NCBI GenBank assembly: GCA_900549685.1
Contig: UROX01000035.1
Span: 1 to 18,493 of the forward strand
Direction: 5' to 3'
Length of the DNA stretch: 18,493 nt
Source of the DNA: an uncultured Alistipes sp.
Lineage (GTDB): Bacteria; Bacteroidota; Bacteroidia; Bacteroidales; Rikenellaceae
Within the stretch, counting starts at the first letter, position 1; each line of letters starts with the position of its first letter. The notes under the pieces were generated by a model. The model made no database searches. It was given only the letters and a program-made list of their open reading frames with translations, and was not told the DNA's origin. This document shows positions 1 to 7,287 of the stretch, one piece after another. A program made the position numbers and the translations under genes.

Positions 1-143
1 CAAATTATCTTAAAAAATTTTATTAAAATCGCCGCCCGTCGCCGCTGTCGGATGTTCCGTATTATCGGGCTGCAAACATGGCCGTTAGCGTCCGGGTGTT
101 CCGGCTCGTCGCAAAGAAGGGGCGGAACGCCCGTCCGGGAACG
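1..143. other. Non-coding stretch downstream of mlaF
   Basis: No gene is supported here. Bases 1-29 are almost pure A/T in an otherwise GC-rich window and contain an inverted repeat (ATTTTA, one base, TAAAAT) at 17-29. A short GC hairpin (GGGCG, GAA, CGCCC) at 120-132 lies just past the mlaF stop and, read on the minus strand, is followed by a pyrimidine-rich run. It could be a weak terminator, but the stem is only 5 bp. Confidence 0.4.
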
Positions 144-899
144 TCACAGACCCGACTTTTTGGCACGTTTGGCCATGGCCGAGGCGAAGACGAATTCGTT
201 GAGCTCCGGATCGTCCGCATGCAGAATGTCGCGGTTGGAGCCTTCCCACCATTTGCGGCCCTTGTGGATGAAGACGATGTGCTGGCCGATTTCCATCACC
301 GAGTTCATGTCGTGGGTGTTGATGATCGTGGTGATGTTGTATTCCTGCGTGATCTCCTGGATCAGGTTGTCGATCAGCACCGAGGTGATCGGGTCGAGAC
401 CCGAGTTAGGCTCGTCGCAGAACAGGTATTTGGGGTTGAGCACGATGGCCCGGGCGATGGCGACCCGTTTGATCATCCCGCCGCTCAGTTCGGCCGGATA
501 GAGGTGATTGACGTTGTTGAGGTTCACCCGCCGCAGGCAGAAATCGACACGGTCCCGTTTCTCGTCTTCCGGCATCGAGGTGAACAGGTCGAGCGGCAGA
601 CGCACGTTTTCCTCCACGTTCGACGAGTCGAGCAGGGCGCCGCCCTGAAAGATCATGCCCACTTCTTTGCGGATGGCCTTTTTCTCTTTGAACGGCAGTT
701 CGCTGAAGCAGGTGTCGTTGTAGTATATCGCACCGCTGTCGATCTTGTGGAGTCCGACCAGCGACTTGAGCAACACGGTTTTGCCCGAACCGCTGCGGCC
801 GATGATCAGGTTGGTGATGCCCGGCGAGAATTCGGCCGTGATGTCGTCCAGCACGACGCGTCCGTCGAATGATTTTACGATGTGTTCGGCTCGGATCAT
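144..899 (-). CDS. MlaF/Ttg2A-type ABC transporter ATP-binding protein
   Basis: This 251-residue protein is the ATPase of an Mla/MCE-type ABC importer, which moves phospholipid or another hydrophobic substrate across the periplasm. All ABC motifs are present: Walker A GRSGSGKT at 34-41, Q-loop Gln85, signature LSGGM at 138-142, Walker B ending in Asp162-Glu163, and the switch His196. The N-terminus (MIRAEHIVKSFDGRVVLDDI) and the length fit the MlaF family. Its ATG lies one base past the stop of the MlaE-type permease gene, so the two are surely cotranscribed and probably translationally coupled. The substrate-binding MCE protein (MlaD type) is not in the window; it may lie further downstream. 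The fold and class are confident, but the exact substrate is inferred from family. Confidence 0.93.
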   Translation of the reverse strand: MIRAEHIVKSFDGRVVLDDITAEFSPGITNLIIGRSGSGKTVLLKSLVGLHKIDSGAIYYNDTCFSELPFKEKKAIRKEVGMIFQGGALLDSSNVEENVRLPLDLFTSMPEDEKRDRVDFCLRRVNLNNVNHLYPAELSGGMIKRVAIARAIVLNPKYLFCDEPNSGLDPITSVLIDNLIQEITQEYNITTIINTHDMNSVMEIGQHIVFIHKGRKWWEGSNRDILHADDPELNEFVFASAMAKRAKKSGL

Positions 900-900
900 A

Positions 901-1644
901 TCAGGTGAGAAGAACTTGTGTGAGGATCAGGTTGAATATCAGGATGACGATGCTGCTCACCACGACGGCCTTGGTGCTGGCCCGACCCACTTCCAGCGAG
1001 TTGCCCTGTGCGAAGTAGCCGTAGAATCCCGATATGGACGTGATGATGAAGGCGAAGGTCGAGGATTTGATGAGCGAGTAGGTGATGTAGAACGGTTTGA
1101 AGTCGTACTGGATTCCGGTGATGTAGGCTTCGGGATTGACCGCTCCGGTCAGGATGCTCACCACGTATCCGCCCGCCACGCCGATAATCATGCTCAGGAT
1201 CGTGAGAAAAGGGAAGAACACCACCGTGCTGACGATCTTGGGCAGGATCAGGTAGCTGGCCGAATTGACGCCCATGATCTCCAGCGCGTCGATCTGTTCG
1301 GTGATGCGCATCGTCCCGATCTCGGAGGCGATGTTCGAGCCTACCTTGCCGGCCAGGATCAGCGCGACGACCGTGGACGAGAATTCGAGCAGCATCGATT
1401 CGCGGGCCGCATAGCCGATCAGGTATTTGGGGATGAACGGCGATTCGAGGTTGAGCGCCATCTGGATCGTGATGACGGCTCCCATGAATACCGAAATGAT
1501 GGCCACGATCCCGATCGAGTTCAGCCCGAGGCTCTCGGTTTCGGCGAGAATGCGTTTGCGGTAGATGGCGGTTTTCTCGGGTTTCGAGAAAACCTTCCCC
1601 ATCAGGATGAAATACCGGCCTATGAGTTCGAACAGATTTTTCAT
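901..1644 (-). CDS. MlaE-type ABC transporter permease
   Basis: This 247-residue inner-membrane protein of the MlaE/YrbE family forms the membrane channel that pairs with the adjacent MlaF-type ATPase. It has several hydrophobic segments (roughly 42-62, 90-105, 135-165, 195-212 and 225-245). It also carries the family's conserved cytoplasmic coupling segment EIGTMRITEQIDALEIMG in the middle, and a Gly/Ala-rich loop (LILAGKVGSNIASEIGTM) just before it. The length is typical of the family. The start ATG overlaps the stop of the upstream DUF4834 gene by four bases (ATGA type), and the stop is one base before the ATPase start, which marks a tightly coupled operon. The transported lipid cannot be read from sequence. 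Confidence 0.93.
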   Translation of the reverse strand: MKNLFELIGRYFILMGKVFSKPEKTAIYRKRILAETESLGLNSIGIVAIISVFMGAVITIQMALNLESPFIPKYLIGYAARESMLLEFSSTVVALILAGKVGSNIASEIGTMRITEQIDALEIMGVNSASYLILPKIVSTVVFFPFLTILSMIIGVAGGYVVSILTGAVNPEAYITGIQYDFKPFYITYSLIKSSTFAFIITSISGFYGYFAQGNSLEVGRASTKAVVVSSIVILIFNLILTQVLLT

Positions 1645-1913
1645 GGTTCCTTGATCTCTTCGTAATCGACGTAATCGCCTACGTTCCGATTGATTTTTTT
1701 CTCCGGAGAGGCTTGCGTCCGACTCACCGTCACGTCGCCTTCCGGTTTGCGTCCGGAGGCTTCGCGCCGCCCGCCCCAGGTGTAGGTGCGCGAGAAGCCG
1801 CCTCCGCCGAATTCCTTCTGTTTTTTGCGTATCCAGTATCCCAGTAGCAGCCTGCCGAGGAGGCCTGCCAGATAGAATCCTGCTATGATGAAAAATAAAA
1901 CGGTCAGTATCAT
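1641..1913 (-). CDS. DUF4834 family small membrane protein
   Basis: This is a 90-residue protein with one N-terminal hydrophobic helix (about residues 2-25) followed by a basic, Gly-rich and Arg/Lys-rich tail. It ends in the acidic motif VGDYVDYEEIKEP, which I recognise as the conserved end of Bacteroidota DUF4834 proteins. The function is unknown. The frame stays open up to 2123, but the extra 70 residues are Arg/Pro-rich non-coding-like sequence. The ATG at 1911-1913 begins directly with the membrane helix and lies about 50 bases downstream of a good promoter, so I chose it. As first gene of the operon and overlapping the MlaE-type gene by four bases, it may assist the lipid transporter; that role is inference from context. 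Confidence 0.82.
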   Translation of the reverse strand: MILTVLFFIIAGFYLAGLLGRLLLGYWIRKKQKEFGGGGFSRTYTWGGRREASGRKPEGDVTVSRTQASPEKKINRNVGDYVDYEEIKEP

Positions 1914-1953
1914 ACGATTTTCGAAATACACGCCCGGAAGGTCCGTTGCAAAG

Positions 1954-1970
1954 AACGTTCCCGGAACGTT
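1954..1970. promoter_or_regulatory. Palindrome over the mla operon transcription start
   Basis: AACGTTC, three bases, GAACGTT: a perfect 7-bp inverted repeat. It lies immediately downstream of the -7 box at 1972-1979, on the position where minus-strand transcription should start. This placement is typical of an operator, though it could also form a small hairpin in the 5' leader. No regulator is identified. Confidence 0.45.
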
Positions 1971-1971
1971 A

Positions 1972-2002
1972 CAAAGATAGTATTTAATTTCAGGAAGGCA
2001 AT
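1972..2002 (-). promoter_or_regulatory. Bacteroidota-type promoter of the DUF4834-mlaE-mlaF operon
   Basis: On the minus strand the sequence reads TATCTTTG (1972-1979), an exact match to the Bacteroidota -7 consensus TAnnTTTG. An ATTG element sits at 1999-2002 with a 19-base spacer, in the right place for the -33 element. Transcription should begin near 1965, giving a leader of about 50 bases before the ATG at 1913. Confidence 0.7.
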
Positions 2003-2307
2003 CGTATGTCTGAATGTACCTGCGTTTCGGGACTGTAATTCTCCGGTCCGGGCGAACGAGAAGCGTGTATCCGGGCGGGTCGCTTCTGAGGGGACCCGAA
2101 GTCGCGAACCGGGGAGTCGCCATGCCGTTTTTTCGTCGGTATATAAAAAAGTATGCAGCTTCGTCCGGTATCTCCTGACGGACTTTCTGCGGAAAATCGG
2201 TCGTGCAGCGGTTGCGGTGAAACTCCGATGGAGGGACGTGCCGTTTTTGTGGCGGGACGGAGGACGGGTTTCGTACGGATCGTGTGCGGATAATCCGTTT
2301 CTTTGGC
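2003..2307. other. Divergent intergenic region without a supported gene
   Basis: This gap separates the mla-operon promoter from the purB promoter. Open frames cross it but read as Arg/Pro/Ser-rich non-coding translations. A modest inverted repeat (AGAAGCG at 2059-2065, CGCTTCT at 2081-2087) and several T or A runs are present. I see nothing that identifies an RNA gene. Confidence 0.5.
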
Positions 2308-2315
2308 TATATTTG
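2308..2315 (+). promoter_or_regulatory. Promoter -7 box of purB
   Basis: TATATTTG matches TAnnTTTG exactly, 65 bases before the purB ATG, and would give a leader of about 59 bases. I see no clear -33 TTTG or TTG element at the expected distance, so the call rests on the -7 box and its position. Confidence 0.6.
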
Positions 2316-2380
2316 CAGAATCGGGATGTCCGGACTGCCGTGCGTCCCGCATCCGTTTACTATCTTAAACCGTTTCGTCT

Positions 2381-3733
2381 ATGGAACTGAACGAACTGAC
2401 AGCCATATCGCCCATCGACGGCCGCTATCGCAGCAAATGCGACGTGCTGGCCGATTATTTTTCCGAATTCGCCCTGATCCGCTACCGCGTGATGGTGGAG
2501 GTCGAGTATTTCATCGCCCTGTGCGAGCTGCCTCTGCCGCAGCTCTCCGACGTCGATCGGAGCACGTTCGAGAAACTGCGCGATCTGTACCGCGATTTCT
2601 CGGAAAAGGATGCCTTGAAGGTCAAGGAGATCGAGAAAACGACCAACCACGACGTCAAGGCCGTCGAATACCTCATCAAAAGCAAGATGGACGAGCTGGG
2701 GCTGGAGCGTCACAAGGAGTTCGTCCATTTCGGTCTGACCTCGCAGGATATCAACAATACGGCCGTGCCGGCCAGTCTGCGCGATGCGGCCAACGACGTT
2801 TACTATCCGCTGCTCGAACAGCTGGTCGCCAAACTGGTCGCGTTGTCGAAGGAGTGGGCCGAAATTCCTCTGCTGGCCCATACGCACGGACAGCCGGCTT
2901 CGCCTACCAAGCTGGGCAAGGAGATCGAGGTGTTCGTCGAACGGCTCGGCAAGCAGATCGCTCTGGTGCGCGCCATCCCTTCGCCGGCCAAGTTCGGCGG
3001 TGCGACCGGCAACTTCAACGCCCATGTGGCGGCCTATCCCGACATCGACTGGGTGGCTTTCGCCAACCATTTCGTGAACGATATTCTGCATCTGGACCGT
3101 TCGCAGATCACCACGCAGATCGAGCATTACGACAACATCGCGGCTATTTTCGACAATTTCAAACGGATCAATACGATTCTGATCGACTTCTGCCGCGACG
3201 TCTGGACCTATGTATCGATGGAATATTTCAAACAGAAGATCAAGGCCGGCGAGGTGGGTTCCTCGGCCATGCCGCACAAGGTCAATCCCATCGACTTCGA
3301 GAATGCCGAGGGTAACCTCGGGGTGGCCAATGCCGTGTTCGAGCATCTGTCGTCGAAGCTGCCCGTGTCGCGTATGCAGCGTGACCTGACCGACTCGACC
3401 GTACTGCGCAACATCGGTGTGCCGGTGGCCCATACGGTGGTCGCTTTCAAGTCGATTCTCAAGGGACTCGACAAGCTGATCGTCAATCTCGACGCCATCA
3501 ACGAAGACCTCGAGAACAATTGGGCCGTCGTGGCCGAGGGTATCCAGACGATCCTGCGGCGGGAGGAGTATCCCAATCCCTACGAAGCGCTCAAGGCGCT
3601 GACGCGGACCAACAAGACCATCGGACGGGAGGATATCAAGAACTTCATCGAGCAGCTCGACGTGGCCGAGAACGTCAAGGAAGAGCTTCGCGCGCTGTCG
3701 CCGCAGACATATACCGGTGTCTGGAAATATTAG
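2381..3733 (+). CDS. purB: Adenylosuccinate lyase
   Basis: This 450-residue cytosolic enzyme makes two fumarate-releasing cleavages in purine synthesis, SAICAR to AICAR and adenylosuccinate to AMP. The aspartase/fumarase superfamily signature SSAMPHKVNP lies at 294-303, followed by IDFENAEGNL as in the E. coli-type PurB subgroup. The catalytic loop Ser is Ser295 by the same numbering as E. coli. HTHGQPASP at 167-175 carries the conserved His pair, and NHDVKAVEY at 89-97 contributes to the nucleotide site. The N-terminus (MELNELTAISPIDGRY) and length match the E. coli protein (456 residues) closely, which fixes the start. Its promoter lies at 2308-2315. The rubredoxin gene follows 48 bases later and is probably on the same transcript. 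Confidence 0.97.
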   Translation: MELNELTAISPIDGRYRSKCDVLADYFSEFALIRYRVMVEVEYFIALCELPLPQLSDVDRSTFEKLRDLYRDFSEKDALKVKEIEKTTNHDVKAVEYLIKSKMDELGLERHKEFVHFGLTSQDINNTAVPASLRDAANDVYYPLLEQLVAKLVALSKEWAEIPLLAHTHGQPASPTKLGKEIEVFVERLGKQIALVRAIPSPAKFGGATGNFNAHVAAYPDIDWVAFANHFVNDILHLDRSQITTQIEHYDNIAAIFDNFKRINTILIDFCRDVWTYVSMEYFKQKIKAGEVGSSAMPHKVNPIDFENAEGNLGVANAVFEHLSSKLPVSRMQRDLTDSTVLRNIGVPVAHTVVAFKSILKGLDKLIVNLDAINEDLENNWAVVAEGIQTILRREEYPNPYEALKALTRTNKTIGREDIKNFIEQLDVAENVKEELRALSPQTYTGVWKY

Positions 3734-3781
3734 GCCCGGAATTTGTACGGCTGTGGTTATCAAACCTTAAATAAGAGAGCG

Positions 3782-3943
3782 ATGAAAAAGTACAAATGCG
3801 AAGTGTGCGGGTATATCTACGACCCGGAAAAAGGCGATCCGGACAACGGCATCGAACCCGGAACGGCTTTCGAGGACCTGCCCGAAGACTGGGTTTGTCC
3901 GTTGTGTCAGGAGGGTAAGGAAGTATTCGAACCCATCGACTGA
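3782..3943 (+). CDS. Rubredoxin
   Basis: This is a 53-residue one-iron electron carrier. The four Fe-binding cysteines sit in two CxxC pairs, Cys6/Cys9 (CEVCGY) and Cys39/Cys42 (CPLC), with the typical YDP, GIEPGT and FEDLPEDWVCP segments between them. The length is standard for the family. The frame extends upstream to 3743, but the ATG at 3782 begins exactly at the conserved MKKYKCEVCGY and has a GAGAG purine run 3-7 bases before it, so I chose it. It follows purB closely and is closed by a strong terminator. In anaerobic gut bacteria rubredoxin usually serves peroxide or oxygen detoxification by passing electrons to rubrerythrin-like partners; no partner is present here, although a catalase is encoded elsewhere in the window. 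Confidence 0.96.
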   Translation: MKKYKCEVCGYIYDPEKGDPDNGIEPGTAFEDLPEDWVCPLCQEGKEVFEPID

Positions 3944-3972
3944 CCCGACGTCGCGCCGGAGCCGCGCATATG

Positions 3973-4017
3973 AAAAGACGGAGACCGTTCCCTGGGGGGA
4001 GCGGTCTCCGTCTTTTT
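3973..4017 (+). terminator. Very strong intrinsic terminator after rubredoxin
   Basis: A perfect 15-bp stem pairs AAAAGACGGAGACCG (3973-3987) with 4002-4016. The pairing continues inward through one G-T pair and four more pairs to a TGGG tetraloop (3993-3996), about 20 bp in all. A T run (4013-4017) forms the tail. It ends the purB-rubredoxin transcript. Confidence 0.93.
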
Positions 4018-4599
4018 GGGGAACGGTGCCGGGAGGAGGGCTTTCGTAGCGCTGTGCCGGAGAGGTGAAATGTTCGGTGGCGGCAGGGGCAGAGGTTCGG
4101 TCGTCGTATCGACCTATGTCCGTGTTTCGGGTCGGCTGCGGGATGACACGTTCGGCTGGGGGCGCTTCCGATGTGGGGCGCCTGTGACGCCTGCCGGTAT
4201 GCGAAACGAGCGGAGTGTGGCACTGCCGTCTGCGTTGCGTGGAAACGGCCGGATGTTCGGAGAAAGGACGATCCCTGAAAAGCGACTGAGGCTCGGTTCG
4301 TGTCGGGAGTACGGACCGGAAAGATTCCTGTGAAAACCGGGAAAATTTTGCAGGTGGCAACGACGAGGACTCCGTTGCGGTACGCAGAGTCGAAGTCATC
4401 CGCTTCGAGCCGAAGGTTCTGCGAACGTCCGGACGGAATCGGTCACGTCCGAAAAGGCCCGATTCTTCCGGTCGTTTGCTGTGTCCGTTCAGGGAATAAA
4501 GTGTCGTCCGTCGGTCCGGCGCTGTTGTTCCGTACGGAACTATATAAGTATAAGGGAGTCCGGTTCGTCCATCGGATCTTTGGCTGGAATCCCGTTCGT
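4018..4599. other. Gene-free region of about 580 bases
   Basis: No reading frame here looks coding: those of 100-200 residues are rich in Arg, Gly, Ser and Val with no recognisable domain, and in part are antisense shadows of the rhamnosidase gene. A perfect 14-bp palindrome, GTTCCGTACGGAAC, lies at 4527-4540 and is followed by an AT-rich stretch with no clear T tail. There is no TAnnTTTG box on either strand that I could find. The region separates the plus-strand terminator from the 3' end of the minus-strand rhamnosidase gene. Confidence 0.55.
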
Positions 4600-6972
4600 T
4601 TAGATGCCGATCTTGTTGATGTCGGGGCGCAGGCGCACGGTTTTGCCGTTCCAGACGAACGTTCCGTCGAGCGTGCCGGGCAGTTCGACGCGGCCCCGGA
4701 TATGTCGGCCGTCCCGTTCGAGTTTGACGACGATGAGTCCCTGCGGATGCGGAACGACGCCCCGGATACGGTTCAGGCGGCCGGGGTGCGGTTCGATGCG
4801 GACCGAGGCGAAACCCGGCTCGGCCGGTTCGATGCCGCACACCGTGGCCAGCAGGTCGTAGTTGGGGCTGGAACTCCATGCGTGGCAGTCGGAACGCGTC
4901 GGCTCCGGCGTTTCGGCGAATGTCGTTAGTCCGATGTCGATCATCCGTTGCCACGGATCGAGCATATCGACGTAACGGTCGGCCAGTCCCGCTTTTTTCA
5001 GCGCCCGGATCAGGTAGAACTTATAGTAAAACGTCGTCTGGGTGACGGAAGGATCGCTCGTGATCGTTTCGAACACCTTGCGCTGGTCCTTCGGCGGAAT
5101 CGCGTCCGTCAGGATGCCCATGATGTTGGTATGCTGGCTGTACGTCTCGCTGCCCGTGTAGTCGCGCAGCATGCCCCGTTGCGGGTCCCAGCAGCTTTCG
5201 TAGACCCGGTCGGTGAGGCTGCGGCTCAGTGCGGCATATCGTTTCGCTTCGTTTTTCTTTCCGAAATATGCCGCCAGCTCCGCCGCATCGCGCAAGGCCG
5301 AGGCGAAGTGCAGCGTCGTGACGGCCGGTCCCGACGTCGGACTTTCGGGTGCTACGCCCCGTTCCCAGCCCTCGGCCCAGTCCGTGAAGTTCCAGTGGGG
5401 CATGCCGCTGCGCAGCATGCCGGTCTGCGGGTCGATACGGTTCTCGAACCATTCGACGACCGAGCGGATGCCGGGCAGGAATTCGGCCACGAAAGCGTCG
5501 TCGTCGCGGTGCATCCAGTAGTCGCGGACCATGGCTATCCAGTAGAGCGAGAAGGGCGGGATATATTGCGGCTTGTGGCTCGGATAGCGGCTGGCGGTGA
5601 TGCCTTCGAACGAGCGCGAGAGGTCGAACATGCGGATCGCCTTGCGCATCAGGCGGTCGTCGCCCGAGACGTATAGCGAGATGAGAGCCTGTATACGGGT
5701 ATCGCCCGCATACTGGAGCTGCTCGTAATAAGGGCAGTCGAAATAGGTCTCGTGGGCGCAGAGCCGGGCCGTATGCCAGCCTGTCTGCCATATGCCGTCC
5801 AGCGCCGGGTCGTCGCTCGCGAACGAGCCGCGCTCTTCGAACGGATAGCCGGTACGGATGCCGTAGAAGTCTTCGACGGTCAGCGGCTCCCCGCCCGTTT
5901 CGATGTCGAGCTGGATGTATCGGTAGGTTTTGAACCACAGCGGCGCGAATACTCTGTCCGGCGCACCGTCGGGGATGAATTCGTCGGCGAAGCCGCGGAT
6001 GGTGCGCCCTTCCGTTTCGTTGCGGTCGCCCTTGCCCCGTTCGTCGAACAACGCTTCGGCATAGGTGACGCGGATGCGGCTGCCTTCGCCTCCGGAGACG
6101 GTCATCCGGGGGTAGGCCGTCGTGAGGTGGCCCTGGTCGAGCAGGATCGAACAGCGCGTCCCGGCGGGAATGCGCAGCGGGGCCTCGCCCGAAAGGAAGT
6201 CGGTCATTTCGGAAAGTCCCTCGTAGCGGCGGACGACGGACAGGCGCTGCGGGGTCTCCTCCATCATCGGGATGTCGCGCGGAGTCAATATCCGGTCGGT
6301 TTCGCCGTATCCCCACGCTCCGTAAGTTTTCCCTTGCGAAATGCCCGATGCGGCGCTCCAGGCGCTGTCGTCGAATCCGGGCCGTTCCCATCCCCACGGA
6401 TAGCGTCTCCCGTCGATGCGGTCCTGTGCGCCGATGTAGCCCGCTTCGGGAAAATCGAACAGCGGAGCGTAGGCTTCGTCGCGGCAGACGCGCCAGCTCG
6501 CGTTGCTGTTCACGATCTCTTCGGCCGGCGTGTCGCCCTGTACGATCAGACCGCTCCGCAGGCCGATCTGTGCCCCGGGACTCAGCTCTCCCATGTTCCA
6601 TACCGCGACGGCCAGTACGTTGTCGCCCGCTTCGAGCAACGGGGCGATGTCCACCGTCTCGTAGTACCACCGGTTCAGATCGCCCCGGGCGGGTCCCCAG
6701 CAGGCTTCGGTTCCATTGACGTACAGCCGGTAACGGTTGTCGGCCGAGATGTCGATGACGAACCGGTCGGGTTTCGTATCCAGCGTGAATGTCTTGCGGA
6801 AGTGGTAGACGCCGTAGTCGGAAGGCGAGGAGGCTCCGTCGCCTATCCATTGGGCCGGCCATGTGCCGGTGAGCCGGCGTTCGTCGGGCGATTGCAACGG
6901 AAGCGATGCCCGGAGCTGCGTGCTCCACAGGCAGGCGCAGAAAATCAGCGGTAACAGTCGGAAGTTTTTCAT
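4600..6972 (-). CDS. Secreted GH78 family alpha-L-rhamnosidase
   Basis: This 790-residue exported glycoside hydrolase should release terminal alpha-L-rhamnose from plant glycans, glycosides or bacterial polysaccharides. Residues 1-22 form a signal peptide (MKNFRLLPLIFCACLWSTQL, cleavage near RA/S). A beta-sandwich domain follows at about 45-150 (YHFRKTF, FVIDISADNRYRLYVNG), then further beta-rich segments to about 370, and the (alpha/alpha)6 catalytic domain at about 385-700. The motif FDCPYYEQLQYAGD at 411-424 spaces Asp412, Glu417 and Asp424 as in the acidic cluster of characterised GH78 enzymes, and Glu687 (TTFAE) matches the second conserved Glu. A C-terminal beta domain ends the protein. 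The frame is open to 7218, but the ATG at 6972 starts the signal peptide and lies about 100 bases after a promoter box. No SusC/SusD pair or other sugar genes accompany it, so it looks like an orphan enzyme. Class is confident; the substrate is unknown. Confidence 0.92.
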   Translation of the reverse strand: MKNFRLLPLIFCACLWSTQLRASLPLQSPDERRLTGTWPAQWIGDGASSPSDYGVYHFRKTFTLDTKPDRFVIDISADNRYRLYVNGTEACWGPARGDLNRWYYETVDIAPLLEAGDNVLAVAVWNMGELSPGAQIGLRSGLIVQGDTPAEEIVNSNASWRVCRDEAYAPLFDFPEAGYIGAQDRIDGRRYPWGWERPGFDDSAWSAASGISQGKTYGAWGYGETDRILTPRDIPMMEETPQRLSVVRRYEGLSEMTDFLSGEAPLRIPAGTRCSILLDQGHLTTAYPRMTVSGGEGSRIRVTYAEALFDERGKGDRNETEGRTIRGFADEFIPDGAPDRVFAPLWFKTYRYIQLDIETGGEPLTVEDFYGIRTGYPFEERGSFASDDPALDGIWQTGWHTARLCAHETYFDCPYYEQLQYAGDTRIQALISLYVSGDDRLMRKAIRMFDLSRSFEGITASRYPSHKPQYIPPFSLYWIAMVRDYWMHRDDDAFVAEFLPGIRSVVEWFENRIDPQTGMLRSGMPHWNFTDWAEGWERGVAPESPTSGPAVTTLHFASALRDAAELAAYFGKKNEAKRYAALSRSLTDRVYESCWDPQRGMLRDYTGSETYSQHTNIMGILTDAIPPKDQRKVFETITSDPSVTQTTFYYKFYLIRALKKAGLADRYVDMLDPWQRMIDIGLTTFAETPEPTRSDCHAWSSSPNYDLLATVCGIEPAEPGFASVRIEPHPGRLNRIRGVVPHPQGLIVVKLERDGRHIRGRVELPGTLDGTFVWNGKTVRLRPDINKIGI

Positions 6973-7079
6973 GGTGTAAGGTCGAGTCGGGTCGTGCGTC
7001 GGAGCGCCTCCCGGCGAAAGTTCGGGAAAGCGGGCCGAAAAGCATCCGTATCGACGATGCGTCTCGGATGCCGCATAGA

Positions 7080-7087
7080 CAAATATA
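7080..7087 (-). promoter_or_regulatory. Promoter -7 box of the rhamnosidase gene
   Basis: Read on the minus strand, TATATTTG matches TAnnTTTG exactly, 108 bases upstream of the ATG at 6972. Transcription would start near 7073, downstream of the long-frame start at 7218, which supports the shorter protein. No convincing -33 element is visible. Confidence 0.55.
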
Positions 7088-7287
7088 AGCATTCGCGGCG
7101 GAAGAATCGCCCGTTGCCGGGAATTTTTATGCGCCGAACGGATTAATTTGCTTACCCGCCACGATTTAGGCAGGAAATTTGGTAGAGAGGATACGTCGGC
7201 CGGCCGGGAATGTCGCAAGGCTTCCGGGGCGGACCGTCACGAAAAATTCATCGAATCGAAACAGTCAATTTTTAACGGTTTAAAGTT
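7088..7287. other. Divergent intergenic region upstream of the DUF4251 pair
   Basis: This stretch should hold the plus-strand promoter for the DUF4251 genes, but I find no exact TAnnTTTG box. The nearest candidates are GAAATTTG (7174-7181) with a TTTG 23 bases upstream (7147-7150), and an AT-rich stretch just before the ATG at 7288. No gene is supported. Confidence 0.35.

Noticed and set aside
2059..2087. AGAAGCG/CGCTTCT inverted repeat as a riboswitch or operator
   Set aside because: It is only 7 bp with a 15-base loop, lies upstream of both predicted promoters' transcripts, and matches no known RNA motif that I recognise.
1914..2123. N-terminal extension of the DUF4834 gene to 2123
   Set aside because: The extra 70 residues cross the predicted promoter at 1972-2002 and the palindrome, and are Arg/Pro-rich; the ATG at 1913 starts directly with the membrane helix.
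2360..3763. A 467-residue frame antisense to purB
   Set aside because: purB has a full set of signature motifs and normal length. The antisense translation has no domain and covers almost exactly the same span, as expected of a codon-bias shadow.
4016..4929. Plus-strand frames of 105 and 209 residues as possible genes in the gene-free block
   Set aside because: One starts inside the terminator tail and the other ends antisense to the rhamnosidase gene. Neither has a hydrophobic core, a domain or a promoter box.
5021..7045. A 674-residue frame on the minus strand inside the rhamnosidase region
   Set aside because: It is an out-of-frame, Arg/Pro-rich shadow of the rhamnosidase gene, which has a signal peptide, full GH78 motifs and complete length.
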